Shown in pieces: positions 7,678-17,154 of a DNA stretch of 64,000 nt. The translations under genes and the position numbers were made by a program. Below the pieces are notes generated by a model. The model saw only the letters and a list, made by a program, of their open reading frames with translations, had not been told where the DNA came from and searched no databases. The first letter of the stretch is position 1; each line of letters opens with the position of its first letter. The stretch lies in contig JARBTY010000001.1 in NCBI GenBank assembly GCA_029239935.1, positions 1 to 64,000 on the forward strand. The letters run 5' to 3'. Source of the DNA: Clostridia bacterium. Lineage in GTDB: Bacteria > Bacillota_A > Clostridia > Lachnospirales > Cellulosilyticaceae.

Positions 7678-8769
7678 ATGAAGAAATTATTAGTATTTGT
7701 GTTGTCTTTAGTCATGGTAATGTCTTTTGCAGGATGTAGCCAAAATGCCCCAACAGCATCAAGTGAAACAGCAACAAGTGAGGCTAAGCCAAGTGAACCT
7801 AGTTCAAATGAAACTAAAGAGGCTGAACCTGCAGCTGAAAAGAAAGTTCTTGCAGTTGTTATGCCTAATGCGACACATGGATTTTTAGGGGAAAGTATAA
7901 AACACGCAGAAGATGCTACAAAGAAATTAGCACAGCAATATGGTTTTGAATACAAGTTTTTAACTTCTGGGGAGTCTTCAGAACAAAATAATCAATTAGA
8001 TACATTAATCAATGAAAAAGTAAGCTGTATTGTTTTATGGCCACATAATGGGGATGAGTTAAGATCAGGAGCTCAAAAAGTTATGGATGCAAAAATTCCT
8101 CTAATTATTTACGATCGCTTGATTACAGGATTTAAACCAACTGCAGAAGTAATGGGAGATAATGTAACAATTGGTCAGGAAACTGGTAAGTATTTTAATA
8201 AATATTTTGCAGAAGAATTAGCAAAAGGAGAAGTTAATATTCTTGAATTTAAAGGGGACAACTCAACAGTACCTCAGCAACGTTCAGATGGATTTAAAGA
8301 AACGGCAGATAAAAATATTAAAGTGGTTCAGCAGTTTAGTACAGATTGGCAACGTGCAAAAGCTCAAGAACAAATGGAAACATTTCTAAATACAAGTGAT
8401 GTAAAAGAGATTGAAAAAATCAAAGCTGTTTTTACACACGACGATGAAGTTGTATTAGGGGTGTTAGATGCAATTAGTAACTATAAGGGCACTGCAAAAT
8501 TAGATATACGTGTTGTAAGCGGTGTAGGCGGGCGCCGTGAAAATCTAGATACTTTCAAATCTTATAAAGAAAAATATAATATTGATCAAGTAACCTATTT
8601 ATTTTCACCGACTATGGTTCGTGATGCAGTTGAGTATGGGGTAAAAGTGCTAAATGGAGAAGAGGTTTCAGGATTATATCTTATTGATACACAAGAAATC
8701 ACTTTAGAAAACGAACAAGAGTTCCGCAAATCAGATACCTGGAAAATTCGTTACGAAAGCGGACTTTAA
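7678..8769 (+). CDS. Sugar ABC transporter substrate-binding lipoprotein
   Basis: A 363-aa extracellular solute-binding protein of the ribose/xylose (CUT2) class. Residues 1-20 are a lipoprotein signal peptide ending in the lipobox FAGC (Cys20 is the lipidation site), followed by a Ser/Thr/Glu-rich linker to about 55. The two-lobed binding fold shows VLAVVMPNATHGFLG, CIVLWPHNGDEL, IPLIIYDRL and VFTHDDEVVLGVLDAI. XylF/ChvE-type proteins have a similar DRL and DDEV arrangement, so a pentose or aldose is likely (inference). GGAGGG precedes ATG. A 12-bp hairpin after the stop probably stabilises this part of the message. Confidence 0.9.
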   Translation: MKKLLVFVLSLVMVMSFAGCSQNAPTASSETATSEAKPSEPSSNETKEAEPAAEKKVLAVVMPNATHGFLGESIKHAEDATKKLAQQYGFEYKFLTSGESSEQNNQLDTLINEKVSCIVLWPHNGDELRSGAQKVMDAKIPLIIYDRLITGFKPTAEVMGDNVTIGQETGKYFNKYFAEELAKGEVNILEFKGDNSTVPQQRSDGFKETADKNIKVVQQFSTDWQRAKAQEQMETFLNTSDVKEIEKIKAVFTHDDEVVLGVLDAISNYKGTAKLDIRVVSGVGGRRENLDTFKSYKEKYNIDQVTYLFSPTMVRDAVEYGVKVLNGEEVSGLYLIDTQEITLENEQEFRKSDTWKIRYESGL

Positions 8770-8785
8770 TAGTATATAATTACAT

Positions 8786-8814
8786 AATCGACTAGGAGGT
8801 ATTCCTAGTCGATT
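8786..8814 (+). promoter_or_regulatory. Intercistronic hairpin between binding protein and ATPase genes
   Basis: Perfect 12-bp arms, AATCGACTAGGA at 8786-8797 and TCCTAGTCGATT at 8803-8814, with a GGTAT loop and no following T run. Such hairpins after ABC binding-protein genes usually protect the 5' message and allow more binding protein than ATPase. Full termination is unlikely. Confidence 0.65.
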
Positions 8815-8851
8815 GCATATTAAACATCTGTCAAAGAGAGGCTGGGGCGAT

Positions 8852-10345
8852 ATGTTCTTGGAAATGAAAGGGATTACAAAACTATTTGGGGAATTAAAAG
8901 CACTAGATAATGTCTCCCTTCAGATTGATAAGTCAGAGATTCATGGACTTTTAGGAGAAAACGGAGCTGGTAAATCAACCTTGATGAATATTTTAGCTGG
9001 GTCTTTTCCATCAACTAGCGGAGAAATATTTCTAGATGGCATAAAAGAAGAAAATTTAACAACCCATAGGGCAAATGAGCTAGGGATACGCTTTATTCAT
9101 CAAGAGCTAAATCTTGTAAATGATTTAACAGTATATGAAAATTTGTTTTTAGGTGAGGAACTTACCAATAAATTTGGGTTTTTAGATAAAAACCAAATGA
9201 TCAAGCGAGCTGCAGAAGTTTTTGAACGTATGAATATTTATATTGATCCACGAGAGAATGTCGAAAATCTTGAAACTTCAAGAAAACAGCTGGTAGAAAT
9301 CGCTAAAGCACTTTTGTTTGAATCTAAAATTATTATTATGGATGAGCCAACTACTGCATTAACCTATAAAGAAATAGAAAATTTATTTGTTATCATGAGA
9401 GGTCTTAAAGAGGCTGGAGTAAGTATTATTTACATATCTCACAAAATGCCAGAACTATTTGAAATATGCGATAAGTATACAGTGCTACGAGATGGAAAAT
9501 TAATTGAAAGCGGTTATTTTAAGGATATAGATGAAAAGAAAGCCTCAGAACTTCTGGTTGGTAGAAGCTTGATAGAAGAGGATAAGAGGGTGAAAGCAGC
9601 CACGGAGGAAGTGGTTATGAAAGTAACCAATCTAAGCTGTGCTCGTGCCTTTGTTAACATTCATTTTGAATTGAAAAAAGGAGAAGTCTTAGCGATTACT
9701 GGACTCCATGGAGATGGTAAGGGGGAGCTTGCAGAGGCGCTGTTTGGAGCTAGAGCCATTACAGGGGGAGAAATAGAGGTTCATAATAAACCCTTAGATG
9801 TAAGAAGCATTGATAAAGTAATGCAGTCGGGGATTGGAATGGTACCTAGAAATAGAAAAGAGCGTTCAATCATTAAAGATATGAATATAGTAGATAATAT
9901 GTGTATTGCTTATTATATTAACAGTAAGGGAGCCTTTGTTCGAAAAAAAGATATCTTAGAACGTTTTCATAGAAATAAAAGTGCTATATCAATCAAAGCG
10001 GGTAGTCCGGAAGACTATATAACCTCTTTAAGTGGGGGGAATCAACAGAAAATTATTATTGCGCGTTGGTTAGAGATAGACTCGGATATTTATATACTAG
10101 ATAACCCAACTCAAGGGATTGATATAGGGGCAAAATTTGAAATTTATAAGATGATTAATGATCTAGCAAGAAAAGGAAAAAGCGTTATAGTATTTAGTGC
10201 TGAGTTTCCAGAAATTCACAAGGTAGCAGATCGATGCCTTGTTATGTATAAAGGGAAAATTAATGCGGAGCTGACAAGGGATGAATTAACAGAAGTAAAT
10301 GTGATGTATTACGCAACCGGCTCTAATATGGAGGGACTTTTATGA
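8852..10345 (+). CDS. Sugar ABC transporter ATP-binding protein (two nucleotide-binding domains)
   Basis: A 497-aa fused double ATPase of the RbsA/XylG/MglA type that powers monosaccharide import at the inner face of the membrane. The first domain has Walker A GENGAGKS (about 36-43), Walker B IIIMDEPTT and a switch His in YISHKM; its signature is degenerate (LETSRKQLVEIAKAL). The second domain has a degenerate Walker A (TGLHGDGKGE), signature LSGGNQQK and Walker B DIYILDNPTQGIDIG, as is normal for this class. ATG 8852 has GGCTGGGG upstream; an in-frame TTG at 8813 lies inside the hairpin. It overlaps the permease gene by 4 nt. Confidence 0.92.
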   Translation: MFLEMKGITKLFGELKALDNVSLQIDKSEIHGLLGENGAGKSTLMNILAGSFPSTSGEIFLDGIKEENLTTHRANELGIRFIHQELNLVNDLTVYENLFLGEELTNKFGFLDKNQMIKRAAEVFERMNIYIDPRENVENLETSRKQLVEIAKALLFESKIIIMDEPTTALTYKEIENLFVIMRGLKEAGVSIIYISHKMPELFEICDKYTVLRDGKLIESGYFKDIDEKKASELLVGRSLIEEDKRVKAATEEVVMKVTNLSCARAFVNIHFELKKGEVLAITGLHGDGKGELAEALFGARAITGGEIEVHNKPLDVRSIDKVMQSGIGMVPRNRKERSIIKDMNIVDNMCIAYYINSKGAFVRKKDILERFHRNKSAISIKAGSPEDYITSLSGGNQQKIIIARWLEIDSDIYILDNPTQGIDIGAKFEIYKMINDLARKGKSVIVFSAEFPEIHKVADRCLVMYKGKINAELTRDELTEVNVMYYATGSNMEGLL

Positions 10346-11316
10346 ACAACGAAGTGATAACAAACCATGTGTTGGTACCGAAAATCAAAAAGTTTTATTC
10401 TCAATATACCTACTTATTTTCTTTTGCTGTATTAGTTATTATAGCAATCATAGTAAATGATAAGTTCTTAACCTATTCTAATTTATCGACATTAATGCTT
10501 CAATCTGCAATTAAAGGGATTATCGCATTAGGAATGACACTAGTTATCATTTCTGGACAAATTGACCTATCAGTTGGTTCATCTTGTGCACTTGTTTCGG
10601 GGCTTGGTGTTGTTGTATTAAATCAAGGTAAAAGTATCTTTTTAATGTTGATATTTTGTCTTATCTTTGGTACTTTGCTAGGCCTTATTAATGGGCTTTT
10701 AGTTACTAAGGGGAAAATAGCAGCGTTTATTGTAACACTTGCTACAATGAGTGCTTATCGATCTATTATTGTACAGCTTGGTCAGGGAGGACCTTTTAAT
10801 GTAAGCGAGGAAATGTATGAAAGCTTTCGAATGATAGCTGCAGGCAGTATTTTAGGCATCCCTAATTTAGCAATTGTTTTTGTTATTATTGTAGCAATTA
10901 TAGCACTTATTATGAGTATGACTAAGTTTGGGAGGTATGTATATGCTGTAGGTTCGAATGAGAATGCGTCAAGACTTACAGGGATTAACGTAGACCTTGT
11001 TAAAACTTTATGTTTTGCAATTACGGGCTTATTAACAGGAATTTCAGCGTTTTTACTATCTTCCAGGCTTACTTCCATAACTGCTCCAAATGTTGGTGCT
11101 TCCTTTGAATTAGATGCTATTGCAGCTGTTGCAATAGGGGGGACTGCAATGAGCGGTGGTAGAGGGAAAATAGTAGGAACCTTTTTAGGAGCTATTATGC
11201 TGCAAATGATCGAGGGAATCCTAATTGCAGCACAAATACCACCTTTCCTAACAGGCCTAGTTAAGGGCGTAATTATTATCCTTGCTGTTTTATTTCAAAG
11301 TAGAAAAGACAAGTAA
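10342..11316 (+). CDS. Sugar ABC transporter permease (RbsC/XylH family)
   Basis: A 324-aa integral membrane protein with eight to ten predicted helices, the channel of the CUT2 importer. The family signature is present: GIIALGMTLVIISGQIDLSVGS near residues 55-80, and the conserved loop AVGSNENASRLTGINVDLVK near 199-218, followed by AIAAVAIGGTAMSGGRGKI. Its start ATG overlaps the ATPase stop (ATGA), so translation is coupled. One permease gene suffices because the membrane part is a homodimer. A hairpin at 11331-11370 closes the operon. Confidence 0.92.
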   Translation: MNNEVITNHVLVPKIKKFYSQYTYLFSFAVLVIIAIIVNDKFLTYSNLSTLMLQSAIKGIIALGMTLVIISGQIDLSVGSSCALVSGLGVVVLNQGKSIFLMLIFCLIFGTLLGLINGLLVTKGKIAAFIVTLATMSAYRSIIVQLGQGGPFNVSEEMYESFRMIAAGSILGIPNLAIVFVIIVAIIALIMSMTKFGRYVYAVGSNENASRLTGINVDLVKTLCFAITGLLTGISAFLLSSRLTSITAPNVGASFELDAIAAVAIGGTAMSGGRGKIVGTFLGAIMLQMIEGILIAAQIPPFLTGLVKGVIIILAVLFQSRKDK

Positions 11317-11330
11317 ATGATGAGCGTTAA

Positions 11331-11370
11331 AAGCTGCCATGCCGTTTGTGTAGATACGGTATGGCAGCTT
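11331..11370 (+). terminator. Hairpin ending the sugar operon
   Basis: AAGCTGCCAT (11331-11340) pairs with ATGGCAGCTT (11361-11370), extended by CCGT/ACGG. The T run after it is weak (GTTATTAAT), so it may terminate only partly. Confidence 0.55.
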
Positions 11371-11431
11371 GTTATTAATAATAAAAGGAGATGGCCGAAT
11401 GGGGAAAACAGCTTAACACATACAAAATGGA

Positions 11432-11644
11432 ATGACAGGTATCAATGAAAAGGACGATAGTGTGAGCTTGTTTAGCCAAAGGGCAAGTGCACTTGGGGCC
11501 AATGCAGTTGTTGGAATTGATCTGGATTATGAAATGATTGATGTTGATAGTAGGATGATGATGGTTACTGCTTTAGGCACTATGGGCAGAAGCCTGTTAA
11601 CATTGTGTGAAAGCTCCGCGAAGCATTACCGGCGGGGATTGTAA
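11432..11644 (+). pseudogene. YbjQ/UPF0145 family remnant
   Basis: Seventy codons contain the central YbjQ pattern: ALGANAVVGIDLDYEMI and MMMVTALGTM, normally part of a roughly 105-aa pentameric protein whose role is unclear. The N-terminal third, with the usual GxxVG motif and repeat region, is missing, and no convincing ribosome site precedes the ATG. An AAAAGGAGATGG at 11384-11395 may be the old start region. I read it as a decayed gene. Confidence 0.5.
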
Positions 11645-11749
11645 GTCAAGCCTAAAAAGCATTGTAAATAGATAATACTTTCATCTCCTCTTGTATTATT
11701 CAACAACCTGTTGTATGATGATAGCATACTCATGTTTTTACTTACCATC

Positions 11750-11778
11750 AACCGACAATATAATCATAGTTGTCGGTT
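11750..11778. promoter_or_regulatory. Operator overlapping the -10 box of the tetR gene
   Basis: AACCGACAA (11750-11758) and TTGTCGGTT (11770-11778) are perfect 9-bp arms around a TATAAT -10 box at 11759-11764. The dyad just upstream of the TetR start is the expected layout for self-repression. Confidence 0.7.
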
Positions 11779-11798
11779 TAATAGGAGATGAAAATTAA

Positions 11799-12374
11799 AT
11801 GAAAAAACAGCCAGAGGTAACAGCACAAACTAAGCAAAATTTAATAGATGCATTTTGGTCTTTGTACTGCGAAAAAAGAATAGAGAAAATAACTGTGAAA
11901 GAGATCACACAAAGAGCAGGATATAACAGAGGAACCTTTTATGAGTATTTTACTGATGTTTATGACGTTCTTGATCAGATTGAAGAGTTGCTTGTACCTA
12001 CGCTAGATGAATTGCCGCCAACAACTAAGCCGGATCATCATGTAGATATGCCTTTTGATATGTTTCTTAAGCTATACGAGCAAAATGGCAAATATTACTC
12101 GGTTTTGCTTGGCGATAATGGAGACCCAGCTTTTGCAAGTAAAATTAAGAGTTCAATAAAACCACTCATTACAAAGGCAATTTCTGAAAAAGCTGGCATA
12201 AATGACATTGAACTTGATTTTATCTTAGAATATATTCTTTCAGCCATGATAGGTATGGTAAGCTATTGGTTTAGAATGAACAAGACATTACCTGCAGAGG
12301 AACTTATAACTCTTATGTTTCAGCTTATGGATAATAAGGTTATGAACAAACTTACGGAGCAAAAGCTTTACTAA
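11799..12374 (+). CDS. TetR/AcrR family regulator
   Basis: A 191-aa repressor. The N-terminal three-helix HTH spans about residues 10-55 (TVKEITQRAGYNRGTFYEYF is the recognition part). The C-terminal part (60-190) is the all-helical ligand and dimer domain, ending in helices like those of the TetR_C_7-type group. A strong GGAGATG site lies upstream and a dyad operator overlaps its promoter. It is monocistronic with its own terminator, so apart from itself its target is unknown; the flanking YbjQ remnant and c-di-GMP genes show no matching dyad. Confidence 0.88.
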   Translation: MKKQPEVTAQTKQNLIDAFWSLYCEKRIEKITVKEITQRAGYNRGTFYEYFTDVYDVLDQIEELLVPTLDELPPTTKPDHHVDMPFDMFLKLYEQNGKYYSVLLGDNGDPAFASKIKSSIKPLITKAISEKAGINDIELDFILEYILSAMIGMVSYWFRMNKTLPAEELITLMFQLMDNKVMNKLTEQKLY

Positions 12375-12399
12375 AAATTTTCATCGGCAGGATGCAGAA

Positions 12400-12438
12400 A
12401 GAAACCAGTATAAATTAACTATGCTGGTTTCTTTTTTT
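12400..12438 (+). terminator. Terminator after tetR
   Basis: AGAAACCAG (12400-12408) pairs with CTGGTTTCT (12424-12432) and a run of T residues follows. Confidence 0.8.
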
Positions 12439-12580
12439 CTTCAAGATTTTCCAAAAATAAGAAAAATATATTTTAAAAAGTGGAATTATATATTATAATT
12501 AGAATTATTGTGATATAAGAATAATTGTTAATTAGAGTAAATCTATAAATATGAAAGTATTGCATTAAAGGGGAATATCC

Positions 12581-14122
12581 ATGGACAGAAATAGTATATT
12601 TTCATCACTTTCATTAGCTGCAACGTATCTCTATATTTACATAGGAATCTATGCTTTTAAACAACATACAAAGTCTATTATTCATAGAGTTTTCTTAGCT
12701 TTGTGTATGAGCTACGCTATTTGGTCATTTGCGTATGCTTTTGCGTATGCAGCTGCGGATCAATGGGCTTTTTCAATATGGAATAAAGTATCAGCTGTTG
12801 GCTGGTGCAGCTTTAGCTCACTATCTTTATACCTTGTTTTGCTTATTACAGATCATAAGATGGCTATGAAAAGAATAATTAAGATAGGAATATTTCTGCC
12901 TGCAGGGTTATTTTTTTTAATGGCTGTTTTTTTATTTGGAGAAGGGATTAATACGCCCATTATTATTTCTAATATCTTTTATATGGGTAATTTTTTATAT
13001 AATTTCTCTTTTTTATTAATCAGTATAGTCTTGCTGTCTTTATGGGGAATTCACGCGAGCAGTTTAAGAATAAAAAAGCAAGCCTTTATATTAGTTTTAT
13101 CAAGTACTATTCCATTTGTCTTAAATCTAGTTACTCAAACGATACTGCCGATAATCGGAATAAACGAGTTTCCGCTTATGGGGCAATTATATGCCGTCAT
13201 CCTGATAATAGGAATTTACATCGTTATTACTAAGTATAAATTTTTAAAGCTTCCAGAAAAGTTTATATTTGAGGAAGTAGTGAATGAAGTCATGGATATG
13301 GTGATAGTACTTAACGAAAAAGGTGAAATCGTAAGAATTTCTAGGCATACTTTAGGTGCTTTAGGATTTTCGGAAGATGAAGTATTAAAGAAAAATATTA
13401 ATATACTTATTGATGAGGCTGATAAAGAAACACTATCTATTGATCAAATGAAAAAAGACAATAAAAAGTATACGGCTATGCATTTAGCCAGGCGAGATGG
13501 GGGTAAAATGCCAGTCAATATTTCTAGTATAAGAATATTTGATAAGGTTATTGATGAATTTTTGGGAATCATTCTTGTGGTACAAGATATAAGTATGTAC
13601 TATGAGCTGCAAAGGAAAAATGAGGAGCTCGAGCAAAGAGCTATAAGAGACGGTTTAACAAAGCTCTATAACCATCAATATGCTATTGAACTTATTGAAG
13701 ATGAAGTTAAGTCGGCTAGAACAAGTAAGGGAGTTAAGCCTCTGTCTGTAATGATGCTGGATATTGATTTCTTTAAGCATGTTAACGATCATTATGGACA
13801 TCAAACAGGTGATTACGTACTTGAAACAATATCCTCTCTTTTAATGGAAATTATTAGCGAGAAAGGGCATGTTGGGAGATTTGGAGGAGAAGAATTTATA
13901 GTTATTCTTCCAGGAATGCCTATAGATGAGGCATGTGTTTTAGGAGAAAAAATTAGAAGAGAGATTAATGCCTTTAAGTTTGAACATGGTCAAAATATAA
14001 CGGTCAGCAGTGGTATTAAGCAGCTTAGAGATGAAGATTCTGTGAAACTTATCAAACGTGCAGATGAATTATTATATCAAGCTAAGAAAAATGGAAGAAA
14101 TAGAATTGAATACGGGTACTAG
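12581..14122 (+). CDS. Membrane diguanylate cyclase (7TM-PAS-GGDEF)
   Basis: A 513-aa protein that probably makes cyclic di-GMP from two GTP. Residues 1-215 hold seven predicted membrane helices of the HisKA_7TM sensor type. A PAS domain follows (about 220-340, starting VVNEVMDMVIVLNEKGEIV), then a GGDEF domain (about 350-513) with DGLTKLYNH, MMLDIDFFKHVNDHYGH and the active-site GGEEF (about 433-437). The inhibitory RxxD I-site is absent (SEKG at that place). It is 71 bp upstream of a GGDEF-EAL gene in the same direction and probably cotranscribed. Confidence 0.9.
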   Translation: MDRNSIFSSLSLAATYLYIYIGIYAFKQHTKSIIHRVFLALCMSYAIWSFAYAFAYAAADQWAFSIWNKVSAVGWCSFSSLSLYLVLLITDHKMAMKRIIKIGIFLPAGLFFLMAVFLFGEGINTPIIISNIFYMGNFLYNFSFLLISIVLLSLWGIHASSLRIKKQAFILVLSSTIPFVLNLVTQTILPIIGINEFPLMGQLYAVILIIGIYIVITKYKFLKLPEKFIFEEVVNEVMDMVIVLNEKGEIVRISRHTLGALGFSEDEVLKKNINILIDEADKETLSIDQMKKDNKKYTAMHLARRDGGKMPVNISSIRIFDKVIDEFLGIILVVQDISMYYELQRKNEELEQRAIRDGLTKLYNHQYAIELIEDEVKSARTSKGVKPLSVMMLDIDFFKHVNDHYGHQTGDYVLETISSLLMEIISEKGHVGRFGGEEFIVILPGMPIDEACVLGEKIRREINAFKFEHGQNITVSSGIKQLRDEDSVKLIKRADELLYQAKKNGRNRIEYGY

Positions 14123-14193
14123 CTGTAACTTAGAGTTTGTTCATTTTATTTAATGATAAGGATTAAGTATCTTGCAGACAAAGGAGAAAAAAG

Positions 14194-17058
14194 ATGTTAT
14201 TAAAGAGAAAAATTCCAATTGCCATGATATCTCTCGTTTCAATACCGCTTATTTTTCTAAGCATCATGATATACACTTATACATCTCATACCTTAATCGA
14301 ATTAAGTAAAAATAGAATAAGGAACATCTCTGAAGTGGAGACTGAATACCTCAATAGTATTATTACGTCACAAAAAAGAGAGCTTCAGTTTATAGCAAGA
14401 TCAAATGAAATTATACAGACCTTAGAAGCTAATCGCAATGCTGTATTAGGCCAGAATCACTCAGATTTGAAGGAAGCTGCGGTTCTTATATTAGAAACGA
14501 CTTTAGAGAACTCGCCAGGAATTGATAATATCTTTGCGGTGAGTGCAGAAGGCGAAGTGATACTTAGTGCAAATGGACTTAGTGCCGATGTAGGCGATAA
14601 ACAATTTTTTAAAGATGCAATGAAGGGAAAGATTATTACAACAAACATTATTCAGTCTGATTTTAAAAAGCAAAAGGTCGTTGCGATGGCTGCCCCTGTC
14701 AGAAATAAAGATAATGAAGTCATAGGCGTTCTGATTAGTCATATACAATTAGATTATTTTAAGTATCAAATTACTAATCTACACATGGAAAACAGGGGAT
14801 ATGCCTATGTGGTAGATACGGATGGTATTATTGTATCTCACCCTGATGCAGCTAGAGTCGGAACACAAGTAGAGAATGAAACAATCAATGCTATTATAAA
14901 AAAAATGAAAAACAAGGAAATGATAACAGAGAAAGAGGGCTCCTATACGTATAAAGGCAGGGAAAAATACATGGCTTACGGTATATTGCCTGATATCCAC
15001 TGGCTGCTGGTATTTGCACAAGATAAAGTTGAAATGAATGAGCCCGCATTCTTAGTACTTTTACTTATTATTATAACGACTTTAACTTTTATCATATTAT
15101 CTATTATGACAAGCATAAAGTTTTCTCAGTCAATTACAAGACCCATTGATAAGCTAATCGAATCTATGGATAAAGCAACAAATGGAGATCTTAGTGCACA
15201 GTGCAGCTTTCAATCAAAAGATGAATTCGGTATGCTTGCTAAAAACTTTAATATTATGCTAAAAAGGTTAAATTTAAGTTATGAGGAATTAACAGCTATT
15301 TATGAAGAATTAACAGCAACAGAAGAAGAACTGCGGGCTCAATACGATGAACTTCAGATGAACGAAGAATATTTAAGAAAAAGTGAAGAAAAATATAAGT
15401 TAGCCATAGAGGGAGCGAATGATGTCATATGGGAGTGGGATCATGAAGAGAAGGTATTTTATGTTTCAGATAAATGGCATGATATAGCTCCAAAGATACA
15501 AACTAAAAAGTTAACCATTAAAAGTTTCTTTAAACTCGTCCATGAAGAAGATATTAAAGCAGTTATGTTTAATATAGAGGAGCATATAAAATATAATACA
15601 GAGTCTTATAAAGGTGAATTTAGAATTAAGGTGGATGAGAGCAGTTATAAATGGATACTAGCAAGAGGGAAAGCACTGCGTAATAGAAAAGGTGAGCTTG
15701 TTAAAATAGCTGGTTCCATGACAGATATTTCAGAGAGAAAAGAAATAGAAAATAAAATAAAATATATGGCCTATTATGATACACTGACAAAGCTTCCTAA
15801 TCGCATTTTGTTTATGGAAAAATTAGAAAATGAACTTAAGAGATCTAAAGCAAAAAGTATTTCGGGGGCAGTCATGTTTATAGATCTTGATAACTTTAAA
15901 AACATTAATGATACACTTGGTCATGATTATGGAGATAAATTATTAGAATATATAGCAGATAAGCTGCAGGCTATTACTGGTAAAGGTGATACATTATGCA
16001 GGTTTGGGGGCGACGAATTTCTTATTTTAAAATCTAACATGCAGGGTGAAGAAGAAATGATAGGTTTTGCTGAAGAAATGCTTAGGATTTGTGAGGCACC
16101 TTGCTTTATCCTGGATAAACTTATCTATATTACAGTAAGTATAGGAATAGCAGTTTACCCTAAAGATGGTGAGAAGACAAGCGTGATTCTTAAGAATGCT
16201 GATACAGCGATGTATACAGCAAAAGCTTTAGGTAAAAACAATTACATATTTTTTAATCCTGAAATGTGCCTGGAACTGGAAAGAAAAATTAAGATAGAAT
16301 CTATTTTAAGACAAGCACTCATAAACAATAGTTTCGAACTCTATTACCAGCCTCAAGTAGATGTTAAAAATAAAAAGATAGTTGGTTTTGAGGCACTTTT
16401 AAGACTGAATTCTGAAGAAATGGGTTTTATACCACCTAATGAGTTTATTCCTATAGCTGAGGAGTCTGGACTTATAAAAGAAATAGGCTTATGGTGCTTA
16501 AAAAGTGCTTGTTTAAAAAACAAAGAGTGGAGAGAACAAGGCTATGTATTTGAAACGATATCAGTAAATATTTCGGCTGTCCAATTTGAACAAGGCAATT
16601 TTATTGAAATGGTTATTAATACGTTAGAAGAAACAGGTCTTAGACCGGAATTTTTGGAAGTAGAAATAACAGAGTCAGTCTTAATGAAGTCACTGCAAAA
16701 AAATATTGAAACGCTGGAGAGGTTAAGAAAAATAGGTATTAAAATTGCACTTGATGATTTTGGAACGGGTTACTCCTCTTTTAATTACCTAAGGAAATTG
16801 CCGATTCATACTTTAAAAATAGATAAATCATTTATTGATGGTATATGTTCAAGCCGTAAAGAGCAGGCTATTGCCCATGGTATTATTCAGCTGGCTCATC
16901 AGATGAGCTTACAAGTAGTAGCTGAAGGAGTTGAAAAAGAGGAGCAGCTGGCAACATTAAGGGCAAAAGAATGTGACAAGGTTCAAGGCTATCTTTTTAG
17001 CAAGCCATTACCAGCTGATAAAGCAGAAGAATTGATGAAGAATTTTAAAAATTACTAA
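14194..17058 (+). CDS. Cache-HAMP-PAS-GGDEF-EAL signalling protein
   Basis: A 954-aa membrane protein handling cyclic di-GMP. TM helix about 9-28, extracellular double Cache domain about 30-285, second TM about 287-308, HAMP about 310-362, a Glu-rich coiled coil, PAS plus PAC about 400-520, GGDEF about 528-690 with intact GGDEF (about 603-607) but no I-site arginine, and EAL about 705-950. The EAL part keeps the catalytic residues seen in active phosphodiesterases: EALLR, NISAVQF, EITES, DDFGTGYSS, IDKSF and VAEGVE. Synthesis and hydrolysis are therefore both possible. The Cache domain suggests control by a small extracellular ligand. AAAGGAG precedes ATG. Confidence 0.92.
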   Translation: MLLKRKIPIAMISLVSIPLIFLSIMIYTYTSHTLIELSKNRIRNISEVETEYLNSIITSQKRELQFIARSNEIIQTLEANRNAVLGQNHSDLKEAAVLILETTLENSPGIDNIFAVSAEGEVILSANGLSADVGDKQFFKDAMKGKIITTNIIQSDFKKQKVVAMAAPVRNKDNEVIGVLISHIQLDYFKYQITNLHMENRGYAYVVDTDGIIVSHPDAARVGTQVENETINAIIKKMKNKEMITEKEGSYTYKGREKYMAYGILPDIHWLLVFAQDKVEMNEPAFLVLLLIIITTLTFIILSIMTSIKFSQSITRPIDKLIESMDKATNGDLSAQCSFQSKDEFGMLAKNFNIMLKRLNLSYEELTAIYEELTATEEELRAQYDELQMNEEYLRKSEEKYKLAIEGANDVIWEWDHEEKVFYVSDKWHDIAPKIQTKKLTIKSFFKLVHEEDIKAVMFNIEEHIKYNTESYKGEFRIKVDESSYKWILARGKALRNRKGELVKIAGSMTDISERKEIENKIKYMAYYDTLTKLPNRILFMEKLENELKRSKAKSISGAVMFIDLDNFKNINDTLGHDYGDKLLEYIADKLQAITGKGDTLCRFGGDEFLILKSNMQGEEEMIGFAEEMLRICEAPCFILDKLIYITVSIGIAVYPKDGEKTSVILKNADTAMYTAKALGKNNYIFFNPEMCLELERKIKIESILRQALINNSFELYYQPQVDVKNKKIVGFEALLRLNSEEMGFIPPNEFIPIAEESGLIKEIGLWCLKSACLKNKEWREQGYVFETISVNISAVQFEQGNFIEMVINTLEETGLRPEFLEVEITESVLMKSLQKNIETLERLRKIGIKIALDDFGTGYSSFNYLRKLPIHTLKIDKSFIDGICSSRKEQAIAHGIIQLAHQMSLQVVAEGVEKEEQLATLRAKECDKVQGYLFSKPLPADKAEELMKNFKNY

Positions 17059-17089
17059 AACAAGCAGTTGCTGCAATTGCTTGTTTTTT
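17059..17089 (+). terminator. Terminator after GGDEF-EAL gene
   Basis: AACAAGCA (17059-17066) pairs with TGCTTGTT (17078-17085), followed by T residues. Confidence 0.8.
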
Positions 17090-17154
17090 GCTGTGAGGAT
17101 ATAGGAACGTGTACCTAATTCGGTAACTATGATTACAGACAGCTCACATTTTTT

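Noticed and set aside
8813..8851. Upstream TTG start for the ABC ATPase
   Set aside because: It lies inside the 12-bp hairpin without a ribosome site; ATG 8852 has GGGG upstream and starts at the conserved fold.
12439..12580. Cyclic-di-GMP riboswitch before the GGDEF gene
   Set aside because: The region is AT-rich without the conserved GEMM core or paired elements.
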